From Scalindua_A sp046757465 (lineage in GTDB: Bacteria > Planctomycetota > Brocadiia > Brocadiales > Scalinduaceae), in NCBI GenBank assembly GCA_046757465.1, contig JBHHYH010000002.1, forward strand, positions 1 to 64,000: a stretch of DNA of 64,000 bases, in the 5' to 3' direction. The notes beneath the pieces were generated by a model. The model saw only the letters and a list, made by a program, of their open reading frames with translations, searched no databases and was not told where the DNA came from. The first letter of the stretch is position 1; every line of letters starts with the position of its first letter. A program made the translations under genes and the position numbers. This document shows, piece by piece, positions 25,117 to 33,381 of this stretch.

Positions 25117-27129
25117 ATGAAAGTAAGTTACAACTGGCTTAAGGATTACGTTAAACATAACTTCTCCGTAAGGGAATTATCCGAGAGGTTGACAAATATT
25201 GGACTGGTAGTTAACACCACAACTCCCATAGATAAAGATTTCGTCCTTGATATTGAGGTAACCTCAAACAGGCCTGATTGTCTGGGATTTATTGGAATAG
25301 CAAGAGAGGTTGCCGCCGTTGCTCGCAATGAACTTATTATTCCAGATGTGGATTATGCCACAATAAGCGAAGACATAAAAGATATAACTAATATTACCGT
25401 AAAAGATAAGGAATTGTGCCCGAGGTACACTGCACGAATTATAAAAAATGTAAGTATAGGACCATCACCCGAATGGCTTCAAAAAAGAATAAATACTATC
25501 GGACTACGTCCCGTAAATAATATAGTGGACATTACAAATTATGTCTTAATGGAATCGGGTCAACCATTACATGCCTTTGATTTTGATAAGCTGAGTGGGG
25601 AAAAGATCGTTGTCAGACGTGCACTTAATGGGGAAGTTATGATGGCAATAGATGGTAGTAAGTGCAAACTTACATATGATATGCTGGTGATTGCAGACTC
25701 GCGTAAGCCAGTTGCCATTGCAGGCGTAATGGGAGGAAAAGATACAGAAGTTACTGATACTACAAAAAACATCCTTTTAGAAAGCGCATTCTTTGAACCA
25801 AGAAATGTCAGAAGGACTTCAAGGAAATTGGGAATCCGGACAGATTCTTCTTATCGTTTTGAGCGGCGCGTAGACCCTGCATGCGTTGACTGGGCATCAA
25901 GGAGAGCTGCAAAGTTGATCCAGGAGATAGCTGGTGGAGAGATTGCAAAAGGAGTAATTGATAGGAATTACCTTAAGAAGGAAAAGACAAAGGTTACGCT
26001 AAGGATACCCAGGTTAAATAGTTTATTGGGTATCCATATTGAAAAGGATTTAGTGAAAGACATTATGGAGCGTTTGCAGTTCAAGATAATTTCTGAAACA
26101 AAGACCAGTCTTAAGGTAAATGTCCCCACCTTCAGGGGAGACGTTTACCGTGAGATAGATTTGATAGAGGAGATAGCCAGGATTCATGGGTACGATAGTA
26201 TACCTATAAAAAGTAACATCGGACTTAAGCTGATTAAAGAGAACAAGTTTGACGTAATTGCAGAAAAGGTAAGAAACATTATTTCAGGATTTGGTTTTAG
26301 TGAGGTTATCACTGAAAGCATTGTCGGTAACTCGCAAAATCAACACGACTCTATTTGGTCTGATAACAACAGTATAAAGATTATGAATCCCATACGACAA
26401 GACGAAGATCTTCTAAGAAAGACACTGATACACAATCTCCTGAAGGTAAAGAAGCATAATCAAAACTACGGTATAGAGAAGACACAGATTTACGAATTAT
26501 CCAAGGTGTATTTGCCACTAAAAGACAAGATGCCGAAGGAAAAGGAATGTCTGTGCATCCTTGGAGAGGAAGGATTTTTGTCCTTAAAGGGTGTTGTCGA
26601 GGCAATACACAAACACCTTAATATTGCACACGTGCTTGAGAGTACACCTTATAGATCTGATTTATTCAGTCCGGAAAAATCCGCAGAGCTCAAGCTGGAT
26701 GGTAAGGTTTTAGGATACATTGGCGAATTAAGTAGTAATACAACCAAAGGCTATGATTTCAGGAGTACACCATGTATCACAGAATTGAATTTTAACATGC
26801 TTGTGGATATGGCCAACCTTGAAAGTTCATTCCAGAAGATTCCATCATTTCCCACGATGACAAGAGATTTAGCGATCGTAAGTGATGAAAAGATTGCGTG
26901 GGCAGACATAAAGAGATGTATTGAGTCACTTAAGATAGATTACGTCGATGGCATAGAATTTTTTGACGTATACAGGGGTAAGCAGGTAGAAAAGGGTAAG
27001 AAGAGCATCGCCTTCAGGTTGATATTCAGGGCTGATGATAGAACCCTGAAGAGCGAAGAGGTGGACGCATTACAGGAAAAGATTCTTGAGAACCTCAACA
27101 ATACCCTTGGCGTAAAACTCCGCACATAA
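25117..27129 (+). CDS. pheT: Phenylalanyl-tRNA synthetase beta subunit, short form
   Basis: A 670-residue PheT. After M-K-V-S-Y-N-W-L-K-D-Y-V the sequence goes at about residue 40 straight to L-D-I-E-V-T-S-N-R-P-D-C-L-G, so the roughly 110-residue EMAP-like OB tRNA-binding domain found in most bacterial PheT is missing. B3/B4 with V-D-I-T-N-Y-V-L-M-E-x-G-Q-P-L-H-A-F-D (about 137-155), B5, the catalytic-like domain and the C-terminal anticodon-binding FDX-ACB domain (about 575-668) are present. Starts 4 bp after pheS. The short form may be a lineage trait. Confidence 0.95.
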   Translation: MKVSYNWLKDYVKHNFSVRELSERLTNIGLVVNTTTPIDKDFVLDIEVTSNRPDCLGFIGIAREVAAVARNELIIPDVDYATISEDIKDITNITVKDKELCPRYTARIIKNVSIGPSPEWLQKRINTIGLRPVNNIVDITNYVLMESGQPLHAFDFDKLSGEKIVVRRALNGEVMMAIDGSKCKLTYDMLVIADSRKPVAIAGVMGGKDTEVTDTTKNILLESAFFEPRNVRRTSRKLGIRTDSSYRFERRVDPACVDWASRRAAKLIQEIAGGEIAKGVIDRNYLKKEKTKVTLRIPRLNSLLGIHIEKDLVKDIMERLQFKIISETKTSLKVNVPTFRGDVYREIDLIEEIARIHGYDSIPIKSNIGLKLIKENKFDVIAEKVRNIISGFGFSEVITESIVGNSQNQHDSIWSDNNSIKIMNPIRQDEDLLRKTLIHNLLKVKKHNQNYGIEKTQIYELSKVYLPLKDKMPKEKECLCILGEEGFLSLKGVVEAIHKHLNIAHVLESTPYRSDLFSPEKSAELKLDGKVLGYIGELSSNTTKGYDFRSTPCITELNFNMLVDMANLESSFQKIPSFPTMTRDLAIVSDEKIAWADIKRCIESLKIDYVDGIEFFDVYRGKQVEKGKKSIAFRLIFRADDRTLKSEEVDALQEKILENLNNTLGVKLRT

Positions 27130-27366
27130 AATCAACTTTAGCTAAATAAGCAAAAAAAGGTTGCATTTTCATAATTGTTCTATATTATGACAGAAAGCTG
27201 TGGATGCAATTTCTTATTACTCACCTTAAGTCAACGTGTCATTAAACTTAATAACCGGGGATAGCTGTTAATAAATACTAAAAGCTATTGATGCCTGGAT
27301 AACATCTTCACTTCTTAGCCGCTTCAATACTTTACGGCATCCTTTTCCGGTTCTGGAGTCTTCACT
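27130..27366. other. Gap between pheT and the FapA-like gene
   Basis: 237 bp without an ORF. I see no convincing terminator, riboswitch or Shine-Dalgarno sequence. Confidence 0.4.
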
Positions 27367-28746
27367 ATGGAAGAAGCTAAAAAAGAATTTAATTTGCGGA
27401 TAACGGGAGATGGCGTGGCAGTCTTGCTGGACTGTGATGTAACCACCAATGAGCTTGACTCGTTAGTGGTTGCTCTAGGTAAAGAACTTAAAAAACTTGG
27501 CATTAAAGATCCGCCAGACCAGAAACAATTAAAGCAACAACTCCATCATGCCGCTAAGGAAAATCCCCACTTAGTAGACTTTGTTCTCATCAAAGGCAAG
27601 CCACCTGTTCCACCTCAACATGGACGGGTCGACTGGGCGGATGACTTCTTCAGTACCGGTTTTGTTATAGACAAGAAGACAGGTAGGGCAGACTATCGAC
27701 AAAAAACAGCACATGAATCCGTTACTAAGGGTACGTTGCTGGCTCGTCAAATTCCTGTCAAGGAAGGGAAAGACGGCCAGAATGTCTACGGAAAGCCAAT
27801 CCCCGCCGAAAAACCCATAGAGTACTATCCAGAGGTTGGGGAAAACGTGCGTTTTAGCACGCAAGAAAACGCCTACTACGCTAACACAGATGGGCGAGTT
27901 CGCCTGGTCAATGATGTTCTTTCTGTGGATGAGGTATACGTAATTCAGGGAAATGTTGATATCACAACAGGAAATATTTCACATACAGGTGCCGTTGTGG
28001 TCAATAAGGACGTACTCAATGGTGCAAAGATTGAAGCTGTTGGTAAGATCGAAATCCATGGTATCATAGAAAATGCGGAGATACGGACGAGCGGTGATCT
28101 TGCCGTTCATGGTGGCATAAGACAATCGGAGGATCAAATGGTCGTGGTTGAAGGTAGTATTCATGCAAAGTTTATTGACGGCGGGTATATTCAGGCCAAT
28201 GGAGACATTGTTGTTGAGAGTGAGATCGTTAATTCCACTGTGAAGACACTCGGATCTGTAATTACACCTGACGGCCATATAGTAGGCGGAGAAACAGTTG
28301 CCCTCAAAGGTATTTATGTTGGGCATGCAGGCAGCAAGGCTTATACTCCCACGATGCTTGTTGCGGGGGAAAATTTTAGTATTGGAAACAAATTATCTTT
28401 AAGTAAAAAGAAAATCAAGAGGATCGAAGAGGGACTGACGAAGCTTAAATCTTTTGTAGATAAACTTAGGGCCAAACCCGAATCGATTTCCGCACATGGC
28501 CAGGAAGAATACGAACAAAAACAGGCTAGGATCTCCGAGGCGGAGCAAGAACTGCAAAGCTTAATTGGAGAGGTGGAGGATGTCAAGGCAAAAGCCCTAA
28601 GTGCTGCCAAAAATCTCATAGTAGTGGAAAAGAAACTCTATCCGAAAACGACACTTTGCCTTGGCGACGAAAAGTTAATCATCGATGAAGAGTACACCGG
28701 ACCGATTCGTGCTGAGATTGTTAAGGGAGAAATCAAACTTAATTAA
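27367..28746 (+). CDS. FapA family (DUF342) protein
   Basis: A 459-residue protein with the DUF342/FapA beta-helix: repeated strands such as G-N-V-D-I-T-T-G-N-I-S-H-T-G, I-E-A-V-G-K-I-E-I-H-G, I-Q-A-N-G-D-I-V-V-E-S-E-I-V-N-S-T-V (about 198-300), preceded by a domain with G-R-V-D-W-A (about 82-87) and followed by a coiled coil (about 340-420). FapA proteins are often next to flagellar or chemotaxis genes and may bind membranes or polymers; here no such genes are nearby. Cytoplasmic; no signal peptide. Confidence 0.85.
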   Translation: MEEAKKEFNLRITGDGVAVLLDCDVTTNELDSLVVALGKELKKLGIKDPPDQKQLKQQLHHAAKENPHLVDFVLIKGKPPVPPQHGRVDWADDFFSTGFVIDKKTGRADYRQKTAHESVTKGTLLARQIPVKEGKDGQNVYGKPIPAEKPIEYYPEVGENVRFSTQENAYYANTDGRVRLVNDVLSVDEVYVIQGNVDITTGNISHTGAVVVNKDVLNGAKIEAVGKIEIHGIIENAEIRTSGDLAVHGGIRQSEDQMVVVEGSIHAKFIDGGYIQANGDIVVESEIVNSTVKTLGSVITPDGHIVGGETVALKGIYVGHAGSKAYTPTMLVAGENFSIGNKLSLSKKKIKRIEEGLTKLKSFVDKLRAKPESISAHGQEEYEQKQARISEAEQELQSLIGEVEDVKAKALSAAKNLIVVEKKLYPKTTLCLGDEKLIIDEEYTGPIRAEIVKGEIKLN

Positions 28747-28806
28747 AGACAAACACTTGTTTATTTGAGTATTTCTAATAACATAAACTTTAATGTGGAT
28801 TGTTGA

Positions 28807-29277
28807 TCAATAATCAATTTTCAATACCTTATATTTGAGTATACCTGCGGGAGCTTTTACGTCTACTTCTTCATTCACTTTGCGACCCAATAACGCCGTA
28901 GCAAAAGGTGAGGTTGCCAATATTTTGCCATTTAAGGGATCATCTTCACCAGCGCCTACCAATTCATAATTTTCAATATCTCCTGAATCCAGGTCTTTGA
29001 TTTCGATTTTTGCCCCAAAATGGATAGCATCATTTGGAATGTTGGAGGAATCTACAATCTCGGTCCTTGCAAGCTTATCCTGAAGACTACGAATCTTTGC
29101 CTCAAGCAATCCCTGTGCCTCCCTTGCTGCATCGTATTCAGCGTTTTCACTAAGGTCACCATGTGTTCGGGCCTTTCCAATTGCAGCTTCAATCTCAGCT
29201 CTCTTTACGTGTTTCAACTCATCTAGCTCTTTTTTTAGCTTCTCATAACCCTCTTTTGTCATATACACCTTTTCCAT
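28807..29277 (-). CDS. greA: Transcription elongation factor GreA
   Basis: A 156-residue GreA, usual length. N-terminal coiled coil with T-K-E-G-Y-E-K-L-K-K-E-L-D-E-L-K (about 7-22) and the tip acidic motif L-S-E-N-A-E-Y-D-A-A-R (about 43-53, with the Asp and Glu that activate RNA cleavage), then the FKBP-like domain with S-P-F-A-T-A-L-L-G-R-K (about 122-132). Rescues backtracked polymerase. Preceded on the minus strand by GGGAGGATAAA. Confidence 0.96.
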   Translation of the reverse strand: MEKVYMTKEGYEKLKKELDELKHVKRAEIEAAIGKARTHGDLSENAEYDAAREAQGLLEAKIRSLQDKLARTEIVDSSNIPNDAIHFGAKIEIKDLDSGDIENYELVGAGEDDPLNGKILATSPFATALLGRKVNEEVDVKAPAGILKYKVLKIDY

Positions 29278-29435
29278 TTTATCCTCCCAAGTTAATTAGC
29301 CGCAAATAGCACTATTTATCAATAATTAGGGACACCAATTATTTAGTTAAATATTATTTCCTTGGGTCTTTGCGAGAGAATCAACAATCGTCAATCGTAA
29401 TTCATAATTCGTAAATCCCAAATTAATACCCCCCC

Positions 29436-29855
29436 CTATTCACCCATAATCTTTACCAGAACCCTCTTTCTCCGTCTGCCGTCAAACTCCCCGTAGAATA
29501 TCTGTTCCCAGGGGCCGAAGTCCAGTTTGCCTCCGGTTATAGCTACGACGACCTCGCGTCCCATTACCTGCCGTTTAAGATGTGCGTCACCATTATCCTC
29601 GCCCGTATTGTTATGACGGTACTGTGAGATTGGCTCATGCGGCGCTAGCTTCTCTAACCACTCTTCATAGTCCTGATGGAGTCCTGACTCATCATCATTT
29701 ATAAAGACGGATGCTGTGATATGCATGGCATTCACCAGAACGAGACCTTCTTTTACATCACTTTCTTTAAGGCAAGTATTGACCTGAGGTGTAATATTTA
29801 TAAATTCCCTCCTTTTACGGATATTGAACCAAAGCTCTTTACGATAGCTTTTCAT
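29436..29855 (-). CDS. YjbQ/UPF0047 family protein
   Basis: A 139-residue protein of the UPF0047/YjbQ family, some of which have weak thiamine-phosphate synthase activity. Typical: A-M-H-I-T-A-S-V-F-I-N-D-D-E (about 44-57), the D-A-H-L-K-R-Q-V-M-G segment (about 90-99) with a conserved His, and G-P-W-E-Q-I-F-Y-G-E-F-D-G-R-R-R (about 114-129). Full length. AAAGGAGG ribosome site upstream. Confidence 0.9.
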   Translation of the reverse strand: MKSYRKELWFNIRKRREFINITPQVNTCLKESDVKEGLVLVNAMHITASVFINDDESGLHQDYEEWLEKLAPHEPISQYRHNNTGEDNGDAHLKRQVMGREVVVAITGGKLDFGPWEQIFYGEFDGRRRKRVLVKIMGE

Positions 29856-30039
29856 TTTTTGGCCTCCTTTTTATATTATGTTTGCTGAATTCTAAATTTT
29901 ACATTATTCAAAAACAAGTGTTAATTTCCAGATGCAATATTAAACCGTATATGTATAATCTTATATACTTTAAAGGAATATCTGGAAAACGCCGTACAAT
30001 AGGCATCTTAATGTATTGTATTTATGAAAATTGTCTAAA

Positions 30040-31692
30040 ATGATCAAAACTAAATTAACCATTATTATCATCTTGTTATTTATCATACTCCCGGGATGTC
30101 TGCGCAACCCGGGGTATCTGGTCAGATATGGTGAAAAAAGACTTGAGTATTTGCTTGATACTACAGATGCTTTAAAAAAAGAGTGTGACAAAAACGGTGT
30201 AGATTTGACTGAAGAAAAGATTAAGGAGAAACTCGGTAAACCAAAATGGCTAAGACCTATTTATGAGACGAATCTTGACTTAACTTCATGCAAAACACAT
30301 AAAACATTACGCGACTTAAATGAAGACAAAGGTGTTTTACTAAAATATTATCCTGATGACCTATACGATGAGTTGTCAGGCAAGCATGGAAGATTAAAGA
30401 ATTTGAAATTACTTTCGTATGTTTATGATAGGATGGGTTTTGAGGACCCTTCTCTAACGTTTTATATAGGAAGCCGTGAAGGTACAGTGGAAAATGAACC
30501 TAAGGTATTTGGATGGGATTATGTAGAATATGGTAATAAAAATAGATGTAACTACAATGGGGGGGAAAAGACCTTTATTAATTATAAAATCGACAGCCCT
30601 GCAGACTATTTGAGATTGCCCTATACATTTCTGATAGATACTGTCATAGGTCTCAAGCAGTTTGTGGGGGAGGTTATCAAGTCTCCGATCTCTTTTATTG
30701 AAGCAGAATTTATTGAGAATATATTTGTTGAGAAAAAGATTCCATTTTATAAGTTCAAAGGTTTTAAAGCCGCTGGAGAAGACTGGCGAAACGGAGTTAC
30801 TGCTCTTACATACAGGTACAGGGTAGATGGAAAACAGGGAATACTGGCTACAACTCAAAATTTATTGGGAGAAGTCCCCCTTGTAGGTTCGTTCTTTGAT
30901 CAATGGTACAGGAAAGATAGTGGTACTGCAAATAAGTTGTTTTTGACAAGGGGTATTTATGGTGGTGATGACTCTGCCCAGAATATGGCTCTGTGGGTTC
31001 ATTATTTAACAAACCCACCAGAGAAATTTACCCAATATGAAATGGTAAACCACCCCTCCTCCCCTCCTTCGCAAGGAGGGGATAAAGGGGAGGTAATAAC
31101 CTCCAAAAGAATTCCACTTGCTTTTGAGCCATTACAACCAGAACGACAAAATCAAACAGATGGGAAAGAAGAAGACTGTTTTCATGTAAAAGTAATACCA
31201 TATAGATATGGAGGTATCGTTGACGTTTTTTGGGCTGTGCTTAATCTTTCACATGGTTGTGCCTATGAAATGGCATCAGAGATTGTTTCAAAATGCGATG
31301 TACATCCGGGTGACTCTGTTCTCTTAGGTGGACATAGCGGAGGCATTCAAAGAAATATTGCAACAGCAAGGATTTTACATGATGATGGTATTAAGGTGGA
31401 GAAGATGCACGGAATTACAGGTCCTGCCATGGGATATGCTCCATGTAATAAGATAAAGGTTGTATTAAATGGCAAATTACTACAAGACATGGTTTCCGAA
31501 ACATCTCTATTTCTAAGATATATTTTTTTAGATTTATTAACATTAAACATAGATTGGGACTACGATAATCGTGAGGATATACGTAAAGATGATGAATATT
31601 ATAAACATAAAACCCCTGGTTTTGTTGATGGAAAAACAAGGTTAAAGTATGATGGCTTTTTATGTGATAATTTTGAGTATCTCTTCAAGTAG
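30040..31692 (+). CDS. Predicted lipoprotein with alpha/beta-hydrolase elbow
   Basis: About 550 residues. A lipoprotein signal (L-P-G-C, Cys near residue 20 from ATG 30040) precedes a large domain I do not recognise. Near the C-terminus, G-G-H-S-G-G (about 433-438) after a V-L-L strand looks like the GxSxG nucleophile elbow of alpha/beta hydrolases, and a later H-G-I-T-G-P-A-M-G follows. The elbow suggests an esterase or lipase on the outer face of a membrane. Residues about 337-352 (N-H-P-S-S-P-P-S-Q-G-G-D-K-G) are encoded by a palindromic repeat at 31052-31093. An in-frame TTG at 30031 is an alternative start. Confidence 0.7.
   Translation: MIKTKLTIIIILLFIILPGCLRNPGYLVRYGEKRLEYLLDTTDALKKECDKNGVDLTEEKIKEKLGKPKWLRPIYETNLDLTSCKTHKTLRDLNEDKGVLLKYYPDDLYDELSGKHGRLKNLKLLSYVYDRMGFEDPSLTFYIGSREGTVENEPKVFGWDYVEYGNKNRCNYNGGEKTFINYKIDSPADYLRLPYTFLIDTVIGLKQFVGEVIKSPISFIEAEFIENIFVEKKIPFYKFKGFKAAGEDWRNGVTALTYRYRVDGKQGILATTQNLLGEVPLVGSFFDQWYRKDSGTANKLFLTRGIYGGDDSAQNMALWVHYLTNPPEKFTQYEMVNHPSSPPSQGGDKGEVITSKRIPLAFEPLQPERQNQTDGKEEDCFHVKVIPYRYGGIVDVFWAVLNLSHGCAYEMASEIVSKCDVHPGDSVLLGGHSGGIQRNIATARILHDDGIKVEKMHGITGPAMGYAPCNKIKVVLNGKLLQDMVSETSLFLRYIFLDLLTLNIDWDYDNREDIRKDDEYYKHKTPGFVDGKTRLKYDGFLCDNFEYLFK
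31052..31093. repeat. Palindromic repeat inside a lipoprotein gene
   Basis: CCCCTCCTTCGCAAGGAGGGG, flanked by CCCCTCCT and AGGGGAGG-type arms, forms a strong hairpin. Its outer arms resemble the intergenic CCCC...GGGG repeats of the window (55345-55432, 62923-62990). It is translated in frame. Confidence 0.8.
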
Positions 31693-31804
31693 TTTTTGAA
31701 AGAATTAATAAATTCAGGTTTAAATTGTTCGTAAAAGTTGACATGATTTGTTAGGATAGTATAATACTTTTTTCATATAATTATAATAACTCAAAGGGGT
31801 AGAG

Positions 31805-31935
31805 CAGACTGTGTCATAATCCAGAAAAAGGGCATTTTGTCATTCTGAACTTGTTTCAGAATCTAATGATTCCAATAACTTAGCAACCTAAGAGATCCCG
31901 AAACAAGTTCGGGATGACAATTGTGACACAGTCTG
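31805..31935. mobile_element. MITE-like element, copy 2 (131 bp)
   Basis: Termini CAGACTGTGTCATAAT and ATTGTGACACAGTCTG. Inner palindrome GTCATTCTGAACTTGTTT to AAACAAGTTCGGGATGAC. Flanked by AGAG on both sides (31801-31804, 31936-31939), which may be a 4-bp duplication or chance. No coding capacity. Confidence 0.85.
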
Positions 31936-31954
31936 AGAGGTCCATGGGCAAGCT

Positions 31955-32100
31955 CGTGGATGCCCGTCCTCCTTCCATCCGCCGCCTTCAGGCTAAGGAG
32001 CCCTCAATCCGTAGCAGGACTACTACGAAGGACTAGGGCTACGGAGGATGGAAATGTAAATTTACTTTGAGGATTTCCCCCTCTCCCTTCCCTGCCCTAC
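31955..32100. repeat. GC-rich inverted repeats
   Basis: CCTTCCATCCGCC and CTACGGAGGATGGAA, with CTACTACGAAGGACTAGGGCTACGGAGGATG between, form nested hairpins of the CATCCTCCGTAG type. Not coding. Confidence 0.5.
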
Positions 32101-32157
32101 GAATGCCGTCGGGTGCGGGCATAACCGTGGATATCTACAAATAACCATTAAATAAAA

Positions 32158-32964
32158 ATGAAAAAATTAATGCATATTATTGCCTTTGCAATCCTGCTTT
32201 TTTTGGTATTTATAATAAGCCATCCAAAAAGTATCTTTGCAGAAGTTGTTGTAGTTCATGCTAATGAGGCATGGCAGCAAACTGACATAATCTTGAGGGA
32301 GCATCACACCATAACATGGCAAGTAAAAAAGGATGATTATTGGAGCTTTAATACAGAAATATTCCCCGAAGGTCATAATGCAGACGGGATACCAGTTCCT
32401 GCTCTAGAAAGTTATGCATTGCCGGGAGGAGACATAGGCATGCTCCTTGGCAAAATAGGTGACGGTCGGATTATATCAATGGGACTGTCTGGTTCAAATT
32501 ACGTAGGGCCTGATGAAGGAGGTAATTATCTGTATTTGACCATTAATGATGACCTAATTGGCAAGTATGAAGGAGGATATGAAGACAATATAGGTGAAAT
32601 ATTGGTTACGATAACACAGACTAAAAGGGAAATGGTTAAGATAGCCATATTGTTTATTAAAGGATGTCCTGGATATACATACACAAAAAAGTATATCGAA
32701 GAGATCATTGCCGATGAAGCTATTGATGTAGAAATAAGTCTGATACAAATTGATAATGACGAAGACGCACGGAGACTACATTTTATTGGTTCTCCAACCG
32801 TAAGAGTTAATGGAATGGATGTCGAAAAGGGTTTCAGTCACACTAAAGATTATGGTGTAAGAAGTCGTATATATAATGTAGAGGGTAAGCCGTCTGGTTA
32901 CCCTTCGAAGAGTATGATCAGGGGTGCAATCAAGAAGGCAATATCAATACTAGAAAAAAAATAG
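32158..32964 (+). CDS. Exported LecA-like lectin / thioredoxin-like fusion
   Basis: A 268-residue secreted protein. Signal peptide about residues 1-28. Residues about 30-155 follow the pattern of PA-IL (LecA)-type galactose-binding lectins, ending in L-Y-L-T-I-N-D and G-G-Y-E-D-N-I-G-E-I-L-V-T-I. Residues about 158-268 look like a thioredoxin-fold domain: V-K-I-A-I-L-F-I-K-G-C-P-G-Y, later F-I-G-S-P-T-V-R-V-N-G-M-D-V and a terminal G-Y-P-S-K-S-M-I-R-G-A-I. Only one Cys is present in the active-site position (C-P-G-Y). This two-domain combination is uncommon. Substrate and sugar are unknown. Confidence 0.65.
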   Translation: MKKLMHIIAFAILLFLVFIISHPKSIFAEVVVVHANEAWQQTDIILREHHTITWQVKKDDYWSFNTEIFPEGHNADGIPVPALESYALPGGDIGMLLGKIGDGRIISMGLSGSNYVGPDEGGNYLYLTINDDLIGKYEGGYEDNIGEILVTITQTKREMVKIAILFIKGCPGYTYTKKYIEEIIADEAIDVEISLIQIDNDEDARRLHFIGSPTVRVNGMDVEKGFSHTKDYGVRSRIYNVEGKPSGYPSKSMIRGAIKKAISILEKK

Positions 32965-33007
32965 TGATATTTACATAATAGGGGACGAATAAATATGATT
33001 GATATGA

Positions 33008-33379
33008 AGGACGGCTTTATTCCAAACAGATGTACTGGAGTTTCTCGGTCTTAAGCAGGTATGGAGGTTTTTTATGAAAGGCAAGGGAAAGCAAAAAAAC
33101 CTTTTTGGCTATGATAAGTTGGTTATTAACGGGATGTACAGGTTTATTAGACACCCTATGTATTTTGGGGTCTCTCTGGTTTTTTTATTCAATCCGTTTA
33201 TTAGTTTACTTACATTGGCGGATAGAATTTGTGCGGTAAGCTACCTTTTTATTGGTACATTTTTTGAAGAAAAAAGAATGCTAAGGGTTTTTGGAAACGA
33301 GTATAGAGTCTATAAAGAAAATGTACCAGGATTCATTTCTTACAAGACTATAGCTGTAAGGAAATCTCGGGTTGATTAA
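33008..33379 (+). pseudogene. 5'-truncated NnrU/isoprenylcysteine-type methyltransferase
   Basis: The open frame from ATG 33074 gives 101 residues with the family hallmark R-F-I-R-H-P-M-Y-F-G and the C-terminal E-E-K-R-M-L-R-V-F-G-N-E-Y-R-x-Y signature of NnrU/ICMT membrane methyltransferases, normally 200-260 residues. Similarity continues upstream of the ATG in the same frame, from about 33017 (L-E-F-L-G-L-K-Q-V-W), until a stop at 33005-33007. The N-terminal membrane helices are missing, so this looks like a decayed remnant rather than a complete gene. Expression of the 101-residue part cannot be excluded. Confidence 0.7.
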
Positions 33380-33381
33380 GG

